A stretch of DNA of 64,000 bases from the NCBI RefSeq assembly GCF_042242105.1, contig NC_092030.1, positions 8,876,501-8,940,500 on the forward strand. Direction: 5' to 3'. The notes beneath the pieces were generated by a model, which searched no databases, was not told the origin of the DNA, and saw only the letters and a list, made by a program, of their open reading frames with translations. The position numbers and the translations under genes were made by a program. This document shows, one piece after another, positions 1-12,679 of the stretch (its first letter is position 1; each line of letters begins with the position of its first letter). Source of the DNA: Pempheris klunzingeri. Taxonomy: Eukaryota; Chordata; Actinopteri; Acropomatiformes; Pempheridae.

Positions 1-189
1 CCTCTTCCTCTCCCTCGCCCTGCCTCTCTTTTATCTTCTATCATTTCTTCCATTCCATCTTCTCTCTTCTGCTTTTATCCCCAGTCATTGCCTCCACCCT
101 GCATTCCTTCTCTTCTTGCCTCTCCTCCACCAACATCTGGTTTTTGCTCAGACTTGTCTGTCCTTGTAATTCTTCTCTCCTTCTCTTTT

Positions 190-360
190 TTCTTCCACGT
201 CCAGGTTGTGCAGCCAGTGTTCCTTTAGCTTTGAATTTCTGAACTGTGCTTCCAACAGTGTCTCTAGGAACATTCAGTGCCTTTGCTATCATTTTGTATC
301 ATTTTCCTTGTTTGTGCCAGACAATGATCTCCTCTCTTAACTTGTTCTCATGACTGACCC
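190..360 (-). mobile_element. Tc1-like transposase remnant (N-terminal HTH)
   Basis: The minus strand encodes a helix-turn-helix segment with the motifs IAKALNVPRDTVGS and KFKAKGT followed by PGRGRKK. This is the paired-like DNA-binding domain and GRPR-type linker of Tc1/mariner transposases. A related segment reading EEIIVWHKQGK lies just before it in another frame, so at least one frameshift is present. Beyond the linker the translation no longer resembles a transposase and no DDE catalytic domain is visible. It is a dead fragment of a common fish DNA transposon. Confidence 0.7.
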
Positions 361-500
361 ACATTTCTAACATGCAACCAAAGATGAGAAGATGCAAGCA
401 TTAAAAAGTGTATTTAGCACAGTATGTCCTTTTCAACACAAGTGTCACCGGCACCAACACTTTCTCAACAAAGTTTCTAATGAAGAGTTGGTATTGACTC

Positions 501-520
501 ACACACACACACACACACAG
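501..520. repeat. (CA)n microsatellite
   Basis: A short CA dinucleotide run. The rest of 361-1125 shows no gene or repeat that I recognise. Confidence 0.9.
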
Positions 521-1125
521 ATGAGAGCTGTGGGAGTCGCACTTCACTTTTTCAGGTCAGCCTTCTGGAACAAAACTCATCACCCAGACATCATTTCTAT
601 CTCGCCTCACTCTCTCTCCGTCTTCATCCTTTCTACTCTAACCAATCAGTGACACAGAGAGGGAGGTCAGTGTGCGTCTGCTGAATACGGGAGACATTAT
701 TTAAACTATTCTCTGTATAAAGTCTGAGACATCTTGACATGTTAGAATAAAACTGAAATGTCTCTGGCTTTGTGTTCACAGTGATGTGTCTGTAAGTTAT
801 TAGTCATATTACAGTGTCAATCCCTTGTGAACCTGAATAAACAAATTCAGTCATTAAATGAGTCAGACAGCATTTAATTGGTGTGTCTGTGATTCCAGGT
901 TTGGCAAAAATGAATTCCTGCTGGTTGCTATCTGATGCCCCACTCACTCTCTTTCCACTTTGTGAGATATTGATTTTAGGTTAAAGTTTGTGTTTCCACA
1001 TGGGAGTTTGAAGGTAAAAGTTGGAAACAAACAAAAGTTTTCTTTACATCCAGTTGTTCTCACCAAAATGCATTGTTTGTATCCTTGAAGTCTAACAAAT
1101 GTATTGTATGTATTTTCTTTCTCTT

Positions 1126-2645
1126 TAACCTTCCTGTTGTGTTAGTTTCTTGTTACCATCTCTTATGTTAACGGGTCAGTTTTGACCCGTGTCTTAAATC
1201 AGCTGTAAAATATACTAAAAACAATTATTTATCATCCAATTTGTTTCTCATCTCTTGGTTACCTTGTTAGGCTTCCTTATCCATGAAAATATTGGTTTTA
1301 ATATTTTTGGTGTGGGCCCCTGGGCCTTTTCTTGTCAGTATACCCCTCGATTTCAATTTTAAAAAAAAGTAAAATGAACCTCAGGAGAATCATATAAATA
1401 AATAAAAGGTTGTTATGTCACCTGACTATTACTGAGGGGATTTAGAACACATCTCTTAAATAAATTTGTTTTTTTTATTTTTTCATTTTAATATTATTGA
1501 CTATAGTAACAGTATAGTTTCGACCCATATATATTTACTTCAAGAAAAAGGCAAAAAAGTAATTTTTTTTTCAGCAATAGAACTTTAGTACAAAGACAAA
1601 ATAAAAAGCAGAACAAATATATAACATAAATATTAAAAATATAGATTTGCAAGATCAAACAAACAACCCTGCAGTCCAGTAGTCATATCGAGGGCTACAT
1701 GTTTTCCTTGGTTTTTCTCAGGGATGCCACTCACAGTTTTGCCTGTGTAAATCTGTATATTCCAGGCATAGCTGGTTTTTTGCATCACAGGCTGCCCAGA
1801 TTTTTAGGCCGTACTTCCCTGGCTTACTGGGTATGTATTGCCGGAAGGGGCATTTTCCTTGGAAAGGGACAAGACGTTCATCCACTGTCCCCTCATCAAT
1901 GTCGTTACACATGCCGCCATAGACTTTTTTTCCTTCAATGTTTGTCATAGTAATGATGACTCTTTTTAGTGACAATGGCATAAATAGCTCAAAACATGTC
2001 TTGATGTCACAGCAAACCTTGCGATTCCAGGGGTCACTTTGATGACATTTGCAGCAGCTGCCCTGCCATGTACATCAGGAGGTACTGAGCTGAGTACAGA
2101 TCTTATCATTTTTGGGCTTGAATCTTTCAGCTGGAGCAGCTTCAGCACCGGTGACCTCCTCATCAGACTTATCAGATGTATCTGTGTCTTCTGGATAATA
2201 CTCCACATTGTCTTCCTCCTCAGAAACCTGCTCATCAGAATCACTATGCTGCTGTGTCCTCTCCCTCATTTTCACCAAAAATATTATCCAGAACTTGGCT
2301 CACTGAAAATCTTCTTCTCACCAACTCTGCAAGTCACTAACTCTATACTGAATTGACGTCACATATTTGGACACCAACTCTATGCTGAATTGACCTCACA
2401 TATCTGGACATGCTCGTTTTTGTTTGTTTTGTTTTTGTGCATTTTGTGCATTTGTGTATACTGGAAAACAAGGCAAAATGAGAATCCCCTAAAGCTCACA
2501 TGATTGGGAGAGGAGCTGGCTGTCAGTGTGTTGGCTAACAGTGAACTTATGATTTCAGTTTTGGCTCTAATTATTGCTTTATAATCTTATTTTTACAACT
2601 GGGTTGAAACCGACCCTAACAACACAAAGGTCATAATTTTAACTA
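1126..2645 (-). mobile_element. piggyBac-like DNA transposon, degraded
   Basis: The minus strand around 1718-1981 encodes the piggyBac transposase signature DERLVPFQGKCPFRQYIPSK followed by a KIWAACDAK motif. Around 2075-2278 it encodes an acidic Ser/Glu/Asp-rich N-terminal segment typical of these transposases. The ends look like piggyBac termini: the left starts TTAACCTTCCTGTTGTGTT and the right, read inverted, contains CCTTTGTGTTGTTAG near a TTAA. Only about half of a roughly 550-residue transposase can be followed and it is broken by stops, so the copy is internally deleted and inactive. The exact ends are estimates. Confidence 0.7.
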
Positions 2646-5565
2646 GAGCATTTTATAATTTAGTGAAAACAATTTTTTTTGTTTTATTTTGTTGAAATAG
2701 AGGTTCCTGACAAAGTCATAAAGCCTTGATGCAATAGACACATGTATGTGGTTTTTTTTATCCATTTAAAACCTAAAACGGGTCGGTAAACATTTTTTGG
2801 AATCATTTGGAACCTGAAAGCCTTTCTTTAATCAGGGAAATATTACTGATAGCAGTGCTCTCTTTTTCAGGACGACCTGTTCATACTCACTTAGTTTCAC
2901 ACACTTTCGCTTTCTGTCATGGCAGTGATGAGAACACAGGTTACTGGAGGGCAGAGGAGCGTGTATAGAAAATGTGGAACTAGAATCAGGTTGACGTTGT
3001 GGCACTTTAGGAATTACTAGTTTCCAATTTAAAACATTATTCACCTCAACACTGAGGGAAATCTTTCAGAAAGCTGTAATATATGGGACTTAATTCTATA
3101 CGAATATTTGAAAACCAAGCAAATAGATGCCCTACATCAGCCAGTGTCCAGCATTCAAGGTAATTAACCTCACCATTTTGTAGATTGCACAGTTGGCCAT
3201 GTGAGAATTAAAAATACTGGGCATTATCAACAGAACACTATGTCCATTAAAGTTGGGTTGAATTATGCACTCACACACAGATGTTACCACTTATTCTGGC
3301 CAATTAGGCCTCTGCTGAGGCTGAAGGTGGGTGGACCTATGCAGGAAGTTACACGAGGTCATCAAACTTCATGAACCAGTAAGAATGACGAAGATGTAAC
3401 CTCTTCCACTCTAACAGGTGCAACAACCTCATGTAATTGCAAAAGGACAGCTTTGCCTAACCTCAATCTAGGTGGAGGTCATATTAGACAGCACCCTTAA
3501 TAATATTTCAACAGTTTAGATTTTAGACTGTGTGAATTCTTTTAGGTAGTTTGTGAGTCCAGGAGCTCTCAGGCATTCAAACACAGCAATCAGTTTAAAG
3601 AACGACAGTGAGCAAGGTCTCTTTCTCTCTCACACACACAGATCAAGAGTAAAAACACAGGTACAGTTTTTAGGTCTCTTTTAATGCAAATATCAGAGAT
3701 GCTTACAAGTTCTTTTTGCAAGTCTAACTCAAGTCTCAAGTCTCTTATGGATCTAATGAGCATTCTATCTATCTGCTACATGCCATCTGGTTTGAACACT
3801 GCAATAGCCATGTCTAAAGAAAATCAAAGCATGTACTGTATTATCATAACTCCTATATATAGTATCATACACTATCACCATTGATTTAGTGTTAGGTATA
3901 TGATCACTTCACACAGAGTACTGCAATGCAATATAACAAAACAACAAAGGCTTTCCTCTAAAGTTAAAAACTGTATGTAGTCTTGTAACATAAACATACA
4001 GCAATAACACAGACCAAGTAGGACCAAGGTCCTTCGTAAAGAAGAAAGGACTCACTTGTCTGTTACTGAATCTTTGTAGTGAACAAATCTATAAAATGTT
4101 ACTGCATCACACTGTAGCAAAATGTAAAACACTATTGCTGTCAAGTTATGTGAAATATAGACAAAATGACATTCTTGCTGGTTTATCTTGTTTAACGGTG
4201 AACATCAGCTAACTTATATGCTTTTTATGTCTTATGTTTTGGAATGAAATCCATCAAAATGAATGCAACAAAGCACTGTAGCCGCTGATGCCAGGAGCTG
4301 ATCTGGATGGATTTCACATCATCTTAAAAATCCTCACTTATTTCATTAGGCCATCTTCAGTTCATGGGAAAACAAACTGTGAAGGCATTCTTGCTATTCA
4401 AGGCATCATCATAGATATAATCTAATTTGGTCTGTATTAAAGTTGTCACATATCAACTCAAATTTCTCACTTATTTCTCTAGTGCTTCAGCTTACCTCTC
4501 TCCTCTACCAACAATCTGAAATTCTTGAAGCCGGGCTTGTCAATCAAAGAGAGAGCCAGGTTGAAATGATGAGGTCCTGTAACGTGGACTCTATAATGGC
4601 CTTCTGCGTGGGTGGCTGTGTACTTACATTCCTCTTGTCTGAGTCAATAAATGAATCAATCCTGCTGTGTCCCTCTGGGCTGGCCACTTGCTTTGTGAAT
4701 TCAGTAAATCTGTTGTTAAAAAACATGGAAAATGTATTTGGTTGCTAAATACACTATTTAGATCTAGATTATATTGCTAACATTTTTTATGTGTAGCAAA
4801 ACCCATCAGGACCCAAAGGGTTCTGAGAGAAGAGCTGGTTCTAAGCTGATGTGGTAGGCTGTATCATTCTTTTAATATAGAGAGGTTGGCTGAAAATTGG
4901 ACATGCAATAAAGCGTATTAACCTATTTCTCAATACAACCATATTGTATAATTACACTGGGTCTCCAGTGTGCCTTTCATCTTATAATCTACTATAAGTA
5001 AACACATCTGTTGAGCTTCTCATTGCCAATGTAAAGGTAACATTAACCTAATAAACCTGTAAAGTTATATGGTCTACAATAGACCTGTAACCTGCCTGTA
5101 GCTGACGCTGATGATTAATGTGGTCTTTCTTTCAGTTTAACCTTAGATTGTGGCAGTGGAGTGTGAATGATTAAGTTACATGACCATTTTTTAGTCGTGA
5201 CAAAGCCAGCACTCTATGCAAACAAGTGACTGACCTTTGTTTCATTTTCAGGTGCTAGAAAAAATGTGTTGTCAATCCAGCATCTTTTATTTTGATACCG
5301 CAGTTGCTGGATTTAGCAATTCTTTTGTTTGGATCTTATGTGAGGAAGTCATTTTTTAAATATTATTACATATTTATTATAACCAAAGGTTATCTTAGAT
5401 AGTTATTAATTATTTCTGATAGCCAAATTGCCCCAGAAATGGTGCAAACCCCAACATTGGTGCCCCAGAGTACTGAGCACAACACTGTAGCATGAAACAA
5501 CTAAATAAAGCTGACCCGTTTTGCTTGGGTTCACTTCTGCTCAAAACAACCATGGAGTTCCATGT
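2646..5565. other. Intergenic stretch, nothing recognised
   Basis: AT-rich unique-looking sequence. Open frames are all below about 100 codons, overlap on both strands and resemble no family I recognise. A short CT/CA run occurs near 3630. Confidence 0.5.
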
Positions 5566-5567
5566 CT

Positions 5568-5602
5568 AAGTTCATGAGTTCATGAGTTCATGAGTTCATG
5601 AG
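5568..5602. repeat. 8-bp tandem repeat (TTCATGAG)n
   Basis: About four head-to-tail copies of TTCATGAG, immediately before the first recognisable LINE sequence. Confidence 0.85.
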
Positions 5603-6609
5603 TCAGCGCTTGAACCGATATTATTTACCTTATATATGCTTCCTCTGGGTAATATTATCAGAAAACACTCAGATGATATCCAATTACACAATTATACTTA
5701 TCAATAAACCTGATGAATCCAATCAGCTGACTAAACTCCAAGTCTGCCTTAAGCACATAAAGTCCTGGATGAGCAGCAACTGCTAAACTCAGATAAAACT
5801 GAAGTTATTCTGCTCGGCCCCAAACACCTTAGAGACTCCAACATAACTACTCTGGATGGCATTACTCTGGCCTCCAGCTCCACTGTGAGGAATCTGGGAG
5901 TCATCTTTGATCAGGATTTGTCCTTTAACTCCCACATAAAACAAGATTTCCAGGACTGCCTTTTTCCATCTACGTAATATTGCTAAAATCAGACCCATCT
6001 TGTCTATAGATGATGCAGAAACACTAGTCCACACATTAGTCACTTCCAGGTTGGACTATTTCTGTTCCATATTATCAGGCTGCCCCAATAAGTCCTTAAA
6101 GACTCTCCAGCTGGTCCAGAACGCTGCTGCTCGAGTTCTGACGAGAACTAAGAGAAAAGACCATATTTCTCCTGTACTGGCTTCTCTTCATTGGCTTCCA
6201 GTAAAATCCAGAATAGAGTTTAAAATCCTTCTCCTCACCTCCAAAGCTCTTAAGGGTCAGGCTCCATCATATCTTAAAGAACTCATAGTACCGTACTACC
6301 CCACTAGAGCACTGCACTCCCAGAATGCAGGCCTACTGGTGGTTCCTAAAGTCCTCTAAAGTAGTGATGGAGCCAGAGCTTTCAGCTTTCAGGCTCCTCT
6401 CCTCTGGAACCTCCTTCCAGTCTGGGTTCAGGGGGCAGACACCCTCTCTACATTTCAGAGTAGACTCTTAAATGTTCCTTTTTGATAAAGCCTATAATTT
6501 AGGGCTGGCTCAGGCCTATAGGCTTAGACTACCAGGGGACTTCCCATGATGCACTGGGCTCCTCTCTCCTCCTCTTCTTCTCCATCCTTATGCTTCATGT
6601 CCCTCAGAG

Positions 6610-6903
6610 GTGAAGTGGGTTGGCTGTGGCCCAGAGGTAGAGTGGGTTGTCCATCAATCTGAAGATCAGTAGTTCAAACCCAGACTCCTATGAGTCAGCA
6701 TGTCAAAGTGTCCTTGGGCAAGACACTGAACCCCAGCAGTTCCTGAAGCAGCTTCAGTGTGTGAATGTGCGTGAAAGAACAGTCTCCTCCAATTTAGATT
6801 CGTCCTGAATGAATGATGGGTGAATGAGGATGTAATGTAAAAGTGCTTTGAGTAGTAGACATGTAGTAGAAAGGCGCTATCCAAATACAGACCGTTTACC
6901 AAC
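6610..6903 (+). mobile_element. tRNA-derived SINE inserted in the LINE
   Basis: It has a pol III-type A box (TGGCCCAGAGG, 6627-6637) and B box (GTTCAAACC, 6672-6680) at tRNA-like spacing. A body reads TCCTTGGGCAAGACACTGAA and the tail contains GGCGCTATCCAAATACAG. Comparing this LINE with the inverted copy at 20.1-20.9 kb shows that this segment is extra: the LINE resumes at AACTTGGTATCTTA. Other members of the family are at 28.4 kb, 31.3 kb (inverted) and 39.5 kb. Confidence 0.75.
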
Positions 6904-7129
6904 TTGGTATCTTACCTTTCTGTGCTTTTTTCATCTCTCTGGTTCCTGTGGATCCTGGTCCTGGTTCTCCTGCTGTGGTTTTCTGGCTTCAATGAATCAC
7001 TGCTGCAGATCATCAGCCACCGCCACTTTTTACTGATATGAGTCATGTTATTATTCATATATTTACTATTGTCATGTTATTCACATATTGCTCATTATTA
7101 GTCATATTCGCATTGTCAGTAATGTAGGT

Positions 7130-7130
<1 letters not shown>

Positions 7131-7176
<46 letters not shown>
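7131..7176. repeat. (CT)n microsatellite
   Basis: A pure CT run inside the LINE 3' region. The LINE copy at 51.1 kb has a shorter CT run at the same place. Confidence 0.95.
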
Positions 7177-7179
<3 letters not shown>

Positions 7180-7435
7180 CAGCCCTCACCCAACACGGAT
7201 CCCGACAGAAACCCGCCCACCTCTGAGCCCATTGCATTAACCTGCAGTTAGGACACTACTGGAATCCACATAGACCTCGAAATGTTGTAATGTTGTATTA
7301 CAAGTGTTGTTTAAGTGGGTTTCAGAGGGTTTACACTTTGGTGTAAACAGCAGATAGTTTTGATCTGAAAATTTGGCGTAAAATTATGAACATGCCAGTG
7401 ACCTTTTGCCTAAAATGGGGAACTAACAATAGGCA

Positions 7436-8368
7436 GCAGGTGCTAAACTGGCTCAACTTGATGGTCATAAAGGCGTTTCATTTTCTCCCGTGAAGAGACC
7501 AACTTTCCTTTAGCCATCTCCACAGCCATATCCAGCTGATGCTGGAATGTACTCAGTCAGGTTCCAGGGAAGGTTCAGGTTTCACCATGGCACCGTGAGC
7601 GCCCCCGTACTGTATGCCCAATATGAGTCCATTAAAATCAGTGCTTTCCTGCATGACCTCCCAGGCAGCTAAGAGTAACCACGGCAACCAGTCCCGGTTC
7701 ACTTCAACATAATACCCATGCAGCATGAAAAATTTGAACCCTGATCACTCTGGATTAGTTTGGGCACTTCAAAGATGGAAATGAATTGTGTCAAACCTAC
7801 CACAGACTTGGCAGTAATGGAGCACAACAGATGTGCAGCTGAATACCTTGTGCTTTGACACATTACTGTGAGCAAGTAATTGCATCCTGACCAGGAGCAA
7901 GATAAAGACCCACACAGTCAATGATCAAATACTCAAAAGGCTGCATAATTGCCGGGATAGGACACAGGATGCTAGCTTAGTGCTCTGGTTTGGCTTTCCT
8001 ATTAGCTGGCAAGTATGACATGTTTTAATATATCTCGACACATCTTGGCCAGAAAAAGTTATTTGTAGTCATATGTCATATGAATTTCAAGCCTCAGTAT
8101 CTCTCAGAATTTTTATCGGTACAGAGGCGTCATTCCCCAGTACGGACACACATCTGTCAGACATGAAAGCTGTGAAATGTGGTTCCTTCAGCCCACTCTT
8201 TACTCAAGTTTCAATCTGCTGACAAAGAGAAATGACAGGACTAACATGTTCAACAGAAGTTGCAAATGCAGTCGGCTTAAACTGCCCCCAACTTCTCCCA
8301 AGCATTGCCTAAAGCATTGCTTTTAGACAATCCGCCTTCCAATGTCCTCTGTCTTTGCAGCAGCAACA
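7436..8368 (-). mobile_element. Gypsy-like LTR retrotransposon internal remnant (gag zinc knuckle, integrase)
   Basis: Read on the minus strand, 8368-8327 encodes a CCHC zinc knuckle with spacing C-x2-C-x4-H-x4-C, ending CKDRGHWKADC, as in the nucleocapsid part of Gypsy gag. Further along, around 7770-7720, is PKLIQSDQGSNF, the integrase core motif containing a catalytic Asp. Around 7705-7660 is NRDWLPWLLLAAWEV, which matches the conserved integrase segment following the core. Protease, reverse transcriptase and RNase H should lie between gag and integrase but fewer than 600 bases separate them, so most of pol is deleted. Frames are broken. No flanking LTRs were identified. Confidence 0.65.
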
Positions 8369-9300
8369 TATTTTAGAGTGTGTCAAACTGTAACTGACTT
8401 AGTTACACTTTGACTGTAAATTGAGATTTTATGGCCTTCTGCTGCACTTTTTTATTACCAAAATGAATGAATAAAGAAATGAAATTGAAAATAAATGGAC
8501 AATATGCAAACTGTCATCATATCTAGGTTATAAAGTAAGTTAATGAATAGTAAGTTCATACTGGGGCCAGAGTGCCTGTCTTAACAACTACCTCTTGTTG
8601 TGGAAACAGCAGGATTATAATAGCAGCATTAAAATAGTCATGATAGATCCTTCTCTCTTGCCCATACAGCAGGTGTTCTCCTTGCTCATTTGCCTTCACT
8701 CACTGGCTCACACCTCTCCATGAGGCAATGCTATCAACCAGTGCGTGCCCCCGGTATCTGGATATCCCTGTCTCATCAGTGTGAGAAAACTGTGCAGGAC
8801 CACACAGGCCTTTACAATGACCACTGCTTTGTCAGGTAGAGGATGTCAGGAAGATCCGTAATCTTGAGGCCATGATCCCACACACATTTTATATTACCTG
8901 TCTGACCCATGACTGATAGTAATCATAGGTTCTCTTCTCCAGAATTGTGTTTGAACACAGAGGGATTAAGTATATATTCAAATGGAAAAATAAACACTAT
9001 TACAGTTTTATACGGTTATGAAATTAGTGGTAGGTCACAGTGGCTATTTGAAATGATTACTACTATTTTAAACAGCCCATTGCAACAGGTCTAACCACCT
9101 ACCTGAAGGTTTGTCGCTGGGAAAGACAAATAGGCTTGACCAGAAAGACAATAGGCTTGAGGGCCAGAGACGTTTTGGTAAAGCACTGAAAGCTGAAAGG
9201 TCCAGTTTTCCGTCCAAAAGCTGTGAGCCAGATGTGCTCTGCAAAAAAATCCCTCCATTGCTCTCACATCTGAAAGAATCCTCTTACCAGAATCTGTAGA
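8369..9300. other. Intergenic stretch, nothing recognised
   Basis: No supported gene and no repeat family that I can name. Confidence 0.4.
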
Positions 9301-9303
9301 GGG

Positions 9304-9800
9304 TGTCATGGAAAAATCTAAAGACGGTGAGACTGAGAGCACCAAAGTCTTTTATTGTTGTACAAGAGGAGCGAACAGTTCGTACAGAGATGGAGGTCTC
9401 TGTAGAAGTGTGAGCTCCAGAGAGTTTCACACACAGGATATTTATAGCACACAGTGTGGGGTGAATCATGACGTATATCAAAACAGCTTATCTTGTCAGT
9501 ACAGTTGGGGTAGGAGTGAGGAGGAGCATGTGATTACATACAGTTGGTGCTCTTCTATTACATGAAGAAGGCACAGTCAGCATATACAGTAGTACATCAC
9601 AGGGCATCACGTTATCAATTGCACTCAAACAAATCTGAAAAATCCAAAGCTTCCAAAAATGATGTGCGATCCAGAACGCTGAATGCTGGGACAGTGCTGG
9701 GCTCTCTGGTGTGTGATGGAGGGCCAGAGACACTCCTTCTTGTGTGCAGTAGGTACAGCAGTACACATTACTTCACAGATGCCACGTTTATATACTACTG
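9304..9800 (-). mobile_element. Possible LTR in minus orientation
   Basis: On the minus strand a TATAAATA element (9448-9441) is followed about 90 bases later by AATAAA (9356-9351) and then by a stretch reading GACTTTGGTGCTCTCAGTC. TATA box, short R region, poly(A) signal and U5 is the layout of a retroviral-type LTR. I could not find a convincing target-site duplication or the upstream boundary, so the left part of the span is approximate and the identification is tentative. Confidence 0.3.
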
Positions 9801-10600
9801 TGGTCACTGAAATGCTCTGATCAGCTTTATATTGCGTCCTTTAGGCCTGACATTTGTTACCTGCACCACTGCAAAAGAGCGCATTAAGTATGTTGAGTAT
9901 GTTGTCCAGGGTGGTGTGTTTGTGTGTGATGGGCCTTGTGTCATCTGTCAATGCTGTAGTACAGTCATAGAAAATTCAGGTGTGTTTGTTTTACAACGCT
10001 TGGCCGTGGCAGTGTTTGCTTACCAATCTGTGATTAGAAGGACTGTCACCTTACAAAGCAATGACAGTTTAGCCTAGACAATAGCTAATAGTGTCCTGAT
10101 TTAGGCAAATAATGGATGAAGTTAAGTCAATTCCATTACTCTCTATAATTGGACATCTCATCATGATTTATCTGTCTGTCCATTACCAAAGCAAAAAAAC
10201 AAAATTTGAACACCATCTCTTACATTTCTCTTTGTTAATACACCAAGAAACATTGGTTTAACTGTCAGTTACTTCAGCTGTGACCTAGCTCCATCATAAC
10301 AAAACATTTAGACTTGGTCACTGCATGCAGCATGGGCAGACTGGATAGCTACTGGACATGAAAAACAGTGTAAATGCATCCATTCTCTAAGACACATGCA
10401 GTATGTCATCTTTATTGTAAAATGTAACCATGGCAGAACGTGCTCTGTGGCTACACATTCCATCACAACCCCTAACCCTAAATGATCTATCCACAATTAA
10501 GAAGATAAGGATTGCCTGAACGCATATTAAACAAGTTCCCCAATGGATTATGGGATCCTCAGAATCTATATAAACAATTCAAATCCAGATAAAAGGAGAA
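9801..10600. other. Intergenic stretch, nothing recognised
   Basis: Short open frames only, with no similarity that I recognise and no clear repeat. Confidence 0.4.
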
Positions 10601-10610
10601 AGAACTCTTT

Positions 10611-11592
10611 GTGAGAGTAGGCCCCCATGTCTCCTCAGCCATCAGCCTCAGCCCTCTACTCTACACCCTCTACACACATGACTGCACCTCCACACACCCC
10701 AGCAACAGCACCATCAAGTTTGCCGATGATACCACCGTGGTGGGGCTCATCTCAGGGGGGGATGAGTCGGCATACCGGGACGAGGTGGAACAGCTGTCAG
10801 AGTGGTGCAAGAACAACAACCTGCTCCTGAATACCGCTAAAATGAAAGAGATCGTCGTAGATTTCAGGAGGAGGAAAACGGACATTTAGACCCTGTTTAT
10901 TGGTGGGGATTGTGTGGAGAGGGTCTCCAACCACCGGTTCTTGGGCGTGCACATTGAGGATGACTTGACCTGGAGCACCAACACCAGAGCCATCATTAAA
11001 AAGGCACAGCATAGACTCTATTTTCTGAGGACTCTCAGGAACAACCATCTCTCCCAGAAACTGCTGGTGTCTTTTTACCGATGCTCCATAGAAAGCATCC
11101 TGTCATATTGCATCTGTGTGTGGTTTTCGAGCTGCACGGCAGCAAACAGGAAGGCGCTCCAACGGGTCATCACCATGGCCCAGAAGATCACCGGCTGCCC
11201 TCTTCCTTCCCTGGAGGAACTCTACAGCTCCCACTGTCTGAGGAAGGCGTGGAAGATCAGCAGGGATGCAACCCACCCCGGCTTTTCACTGTTCGAACTT
11301 TTGCCCTCTGGCAGACGTTTTCGGACACTGAAGGCCAGTACAAACAGATTAAAAAACAGCTTCTACCCATGAGCCATAATTGCACTAAACTCTGCCGGAG
11401 TGTGATACTGCTGGATATTATTTATATGAAGATGTTTTTTATTTGTTTTATACTCTGCACTTTTCTTAGATATTTATTTTATTCAGGGTACTTCTTTTAT
11501 ATACTTTTTATGGCACTTAAAGTGGATTGCACTTCAATTTCGTTGTACCTGTACAAAAGACAATAAAGACATTCTATTCTATTCTATTTTAG
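10611..11592 (+). mobile_element. Second LINE family, 5'-truncated reverse transcriptase end
   Basis: The plus strand encodes the reverse transcriptase catalytic box FADDTTVVGLISGGDESAYR followed by QLSEWCKNNNLLLN and KEIVVDF. After a stop near 10890 it resumes with NHRFLGVHIEDDLTW, QHRLYFLRTLR, SFYRCSIESILSYC, KITGCPLPSLEELY and FELLPSGRRFRTL. This is the 3' half of a CR1/L2/Rex1-type LINE. It ends with ATTTCGTTGTACCTGTACAA, an AATAAAG and a short (TTCTA)n tail at about 11571-11590. It differs from the family at 5.6 kb. The copy is truncated and contains at least one stop. Confidence 0.85.
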
Positions 11593-12173
11593 ATTCAAGA
11601 CTAAAAGTCTGTATGCATACAAAAATAGAATTACTGTATACCGACTTCTCATGAGCTGCACTACTCATTGACCCCATAGTGTCGATAATTCATTCATTCA
11701 TCACACATGCACCTGCGAACAACTTTTGCAGTGTTTATTTCAATCATCATCAATCAATCAATAGTGATTCCGTGTTAGTGTTTCAGAGAGAGAACCATCT
11801 TGTATCACCACAAATGATGAAACAAATGAAGAAATGAGGAAAACGCCAAAAGCAGAGTAAAAGAATTTAGCATAGCAACATCTGACACACTGACACAGTA
11901 GCTGCACGCAGCCCAGTAGAATAATGCTGCATACAGGTGATGATTGCTCTGCTGAAATCTGTATCAGTGATCTTCACCTAACCTCATACAGGTTTTGTCA
12001 TAAGATTTCACTAATCATATGTACTGTAGTTGCCATGTGCCAATATTGCAGAAACAAGTAGTTTAAAAAATATAATCAGAATCATCCAATATGATTACAG
12101 ATTATTATAAATGATATGTTGGGAAATGAGTATGTTTTCTGCTTTTACACAGCTTCAGTATGGTTAATGTTTA
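11593..12173. other. Intergenic stretch, nothing recognised
   Basis: AT-rich, no gene supported. Confidence 0.4.
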
Positions 12174-12178
12174 GGTTT

Positions 12179-12679
12179 TGTCACGGGGTGTTCGCAGGAC
12201 CCAATAGCAGCACAGTTGATGAAAGAGCAGATGACTATCTGCTGGCTGGGTAGATGGTAAGCAACAGAAGCAGAGAGGGACAGGCTAGTCTCGTAGTCAA
12301 ATCCAGAACCGAGGTCGGCAACAGGCAGGCAGACAGTGAAGCCAGTTAGGACACCGGCGAAGCTCAGGTCAGAAACAGAAGGCTGAGGTAGTTACCAGGG
12401 CAGAGACGAGGAGCGGTAGTCAGGGGCAAACAGAGTCGGAACCAGGAAATCAGTCCAAACAAGAGTGCTGGAAGATCAGGCATGAAGCTAAGACAATCTG
12501 GCAACGAGGGAGTCTACTGCTGAACCTTAAATAGGCAGGTGATTGCAAGTGAGTGCAGCTGGGGAACCAGGTGAGGGTGATTGCCAGTGATTGGAAGGCA
12601 TGGCCAGGTAAGTAGGTCAGAGAGTGGAAAATCTGCAGGACCACACAGCAGCAGCAGACCGGCACAGCAGATTGTGACA
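12179..12679 (-). mobile_element. Solo LTR (Gypsy-like), 501 bp, 5-bp target duplication
   Basis: The segment begins TGTCAC and ends GTGACA, so it has TG..CA termini. It is flanked on both sides by the same five bases, GGTTT (12174-12178 and 12680-12684). On the minus strand it has a TATTTAAGG promoter element (12533-12525), which suggests minus orientation. TG..CA ends, a 5-bp duplication and about 500 bp are what recombination between two LTRs leaves behind. No internal coding region is present. A short open frame crosses it and I do not regard it as a gene. Confidence 0.8.

Larger units (their letters stand above)
5603..7232 (+). mobile_element. L2/CR1-like LINE 3' half, interrupted by a SINE
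   Basis: The plus strand carries the C-terminal part of a non-LTR reverse transcriptase. A decayed ADDTQ-type region near 5650 is followed by NLGVIFDQDLSFNSHIK, then at 6000-6359 by SRLDYF, QLVQNAAARVLTRTKRKDHI, ASLHWLPVKSRIEFKILLL and APSYLKELIVPY. The pieces fall in different frames, so it is a pseudogene. The 3' untranslated part continues to about 7232 and includes a (CT)n run at 7131-7176 and a GTCCACCCAACACGGATCC-like block shared with the copy at 51 kb. A SINE occupies about 6610-6903. Related copies lie at 20.1-20.9 kb (inverted) and 51.0-51.4 kb. Confidence 0.85.

Noticed and set aside
9832-10077. 81-codon Cys/Val-rich open frame, plus strand
   Set aside because: No recognised family, no splice-supported continuation and no conserved motif.
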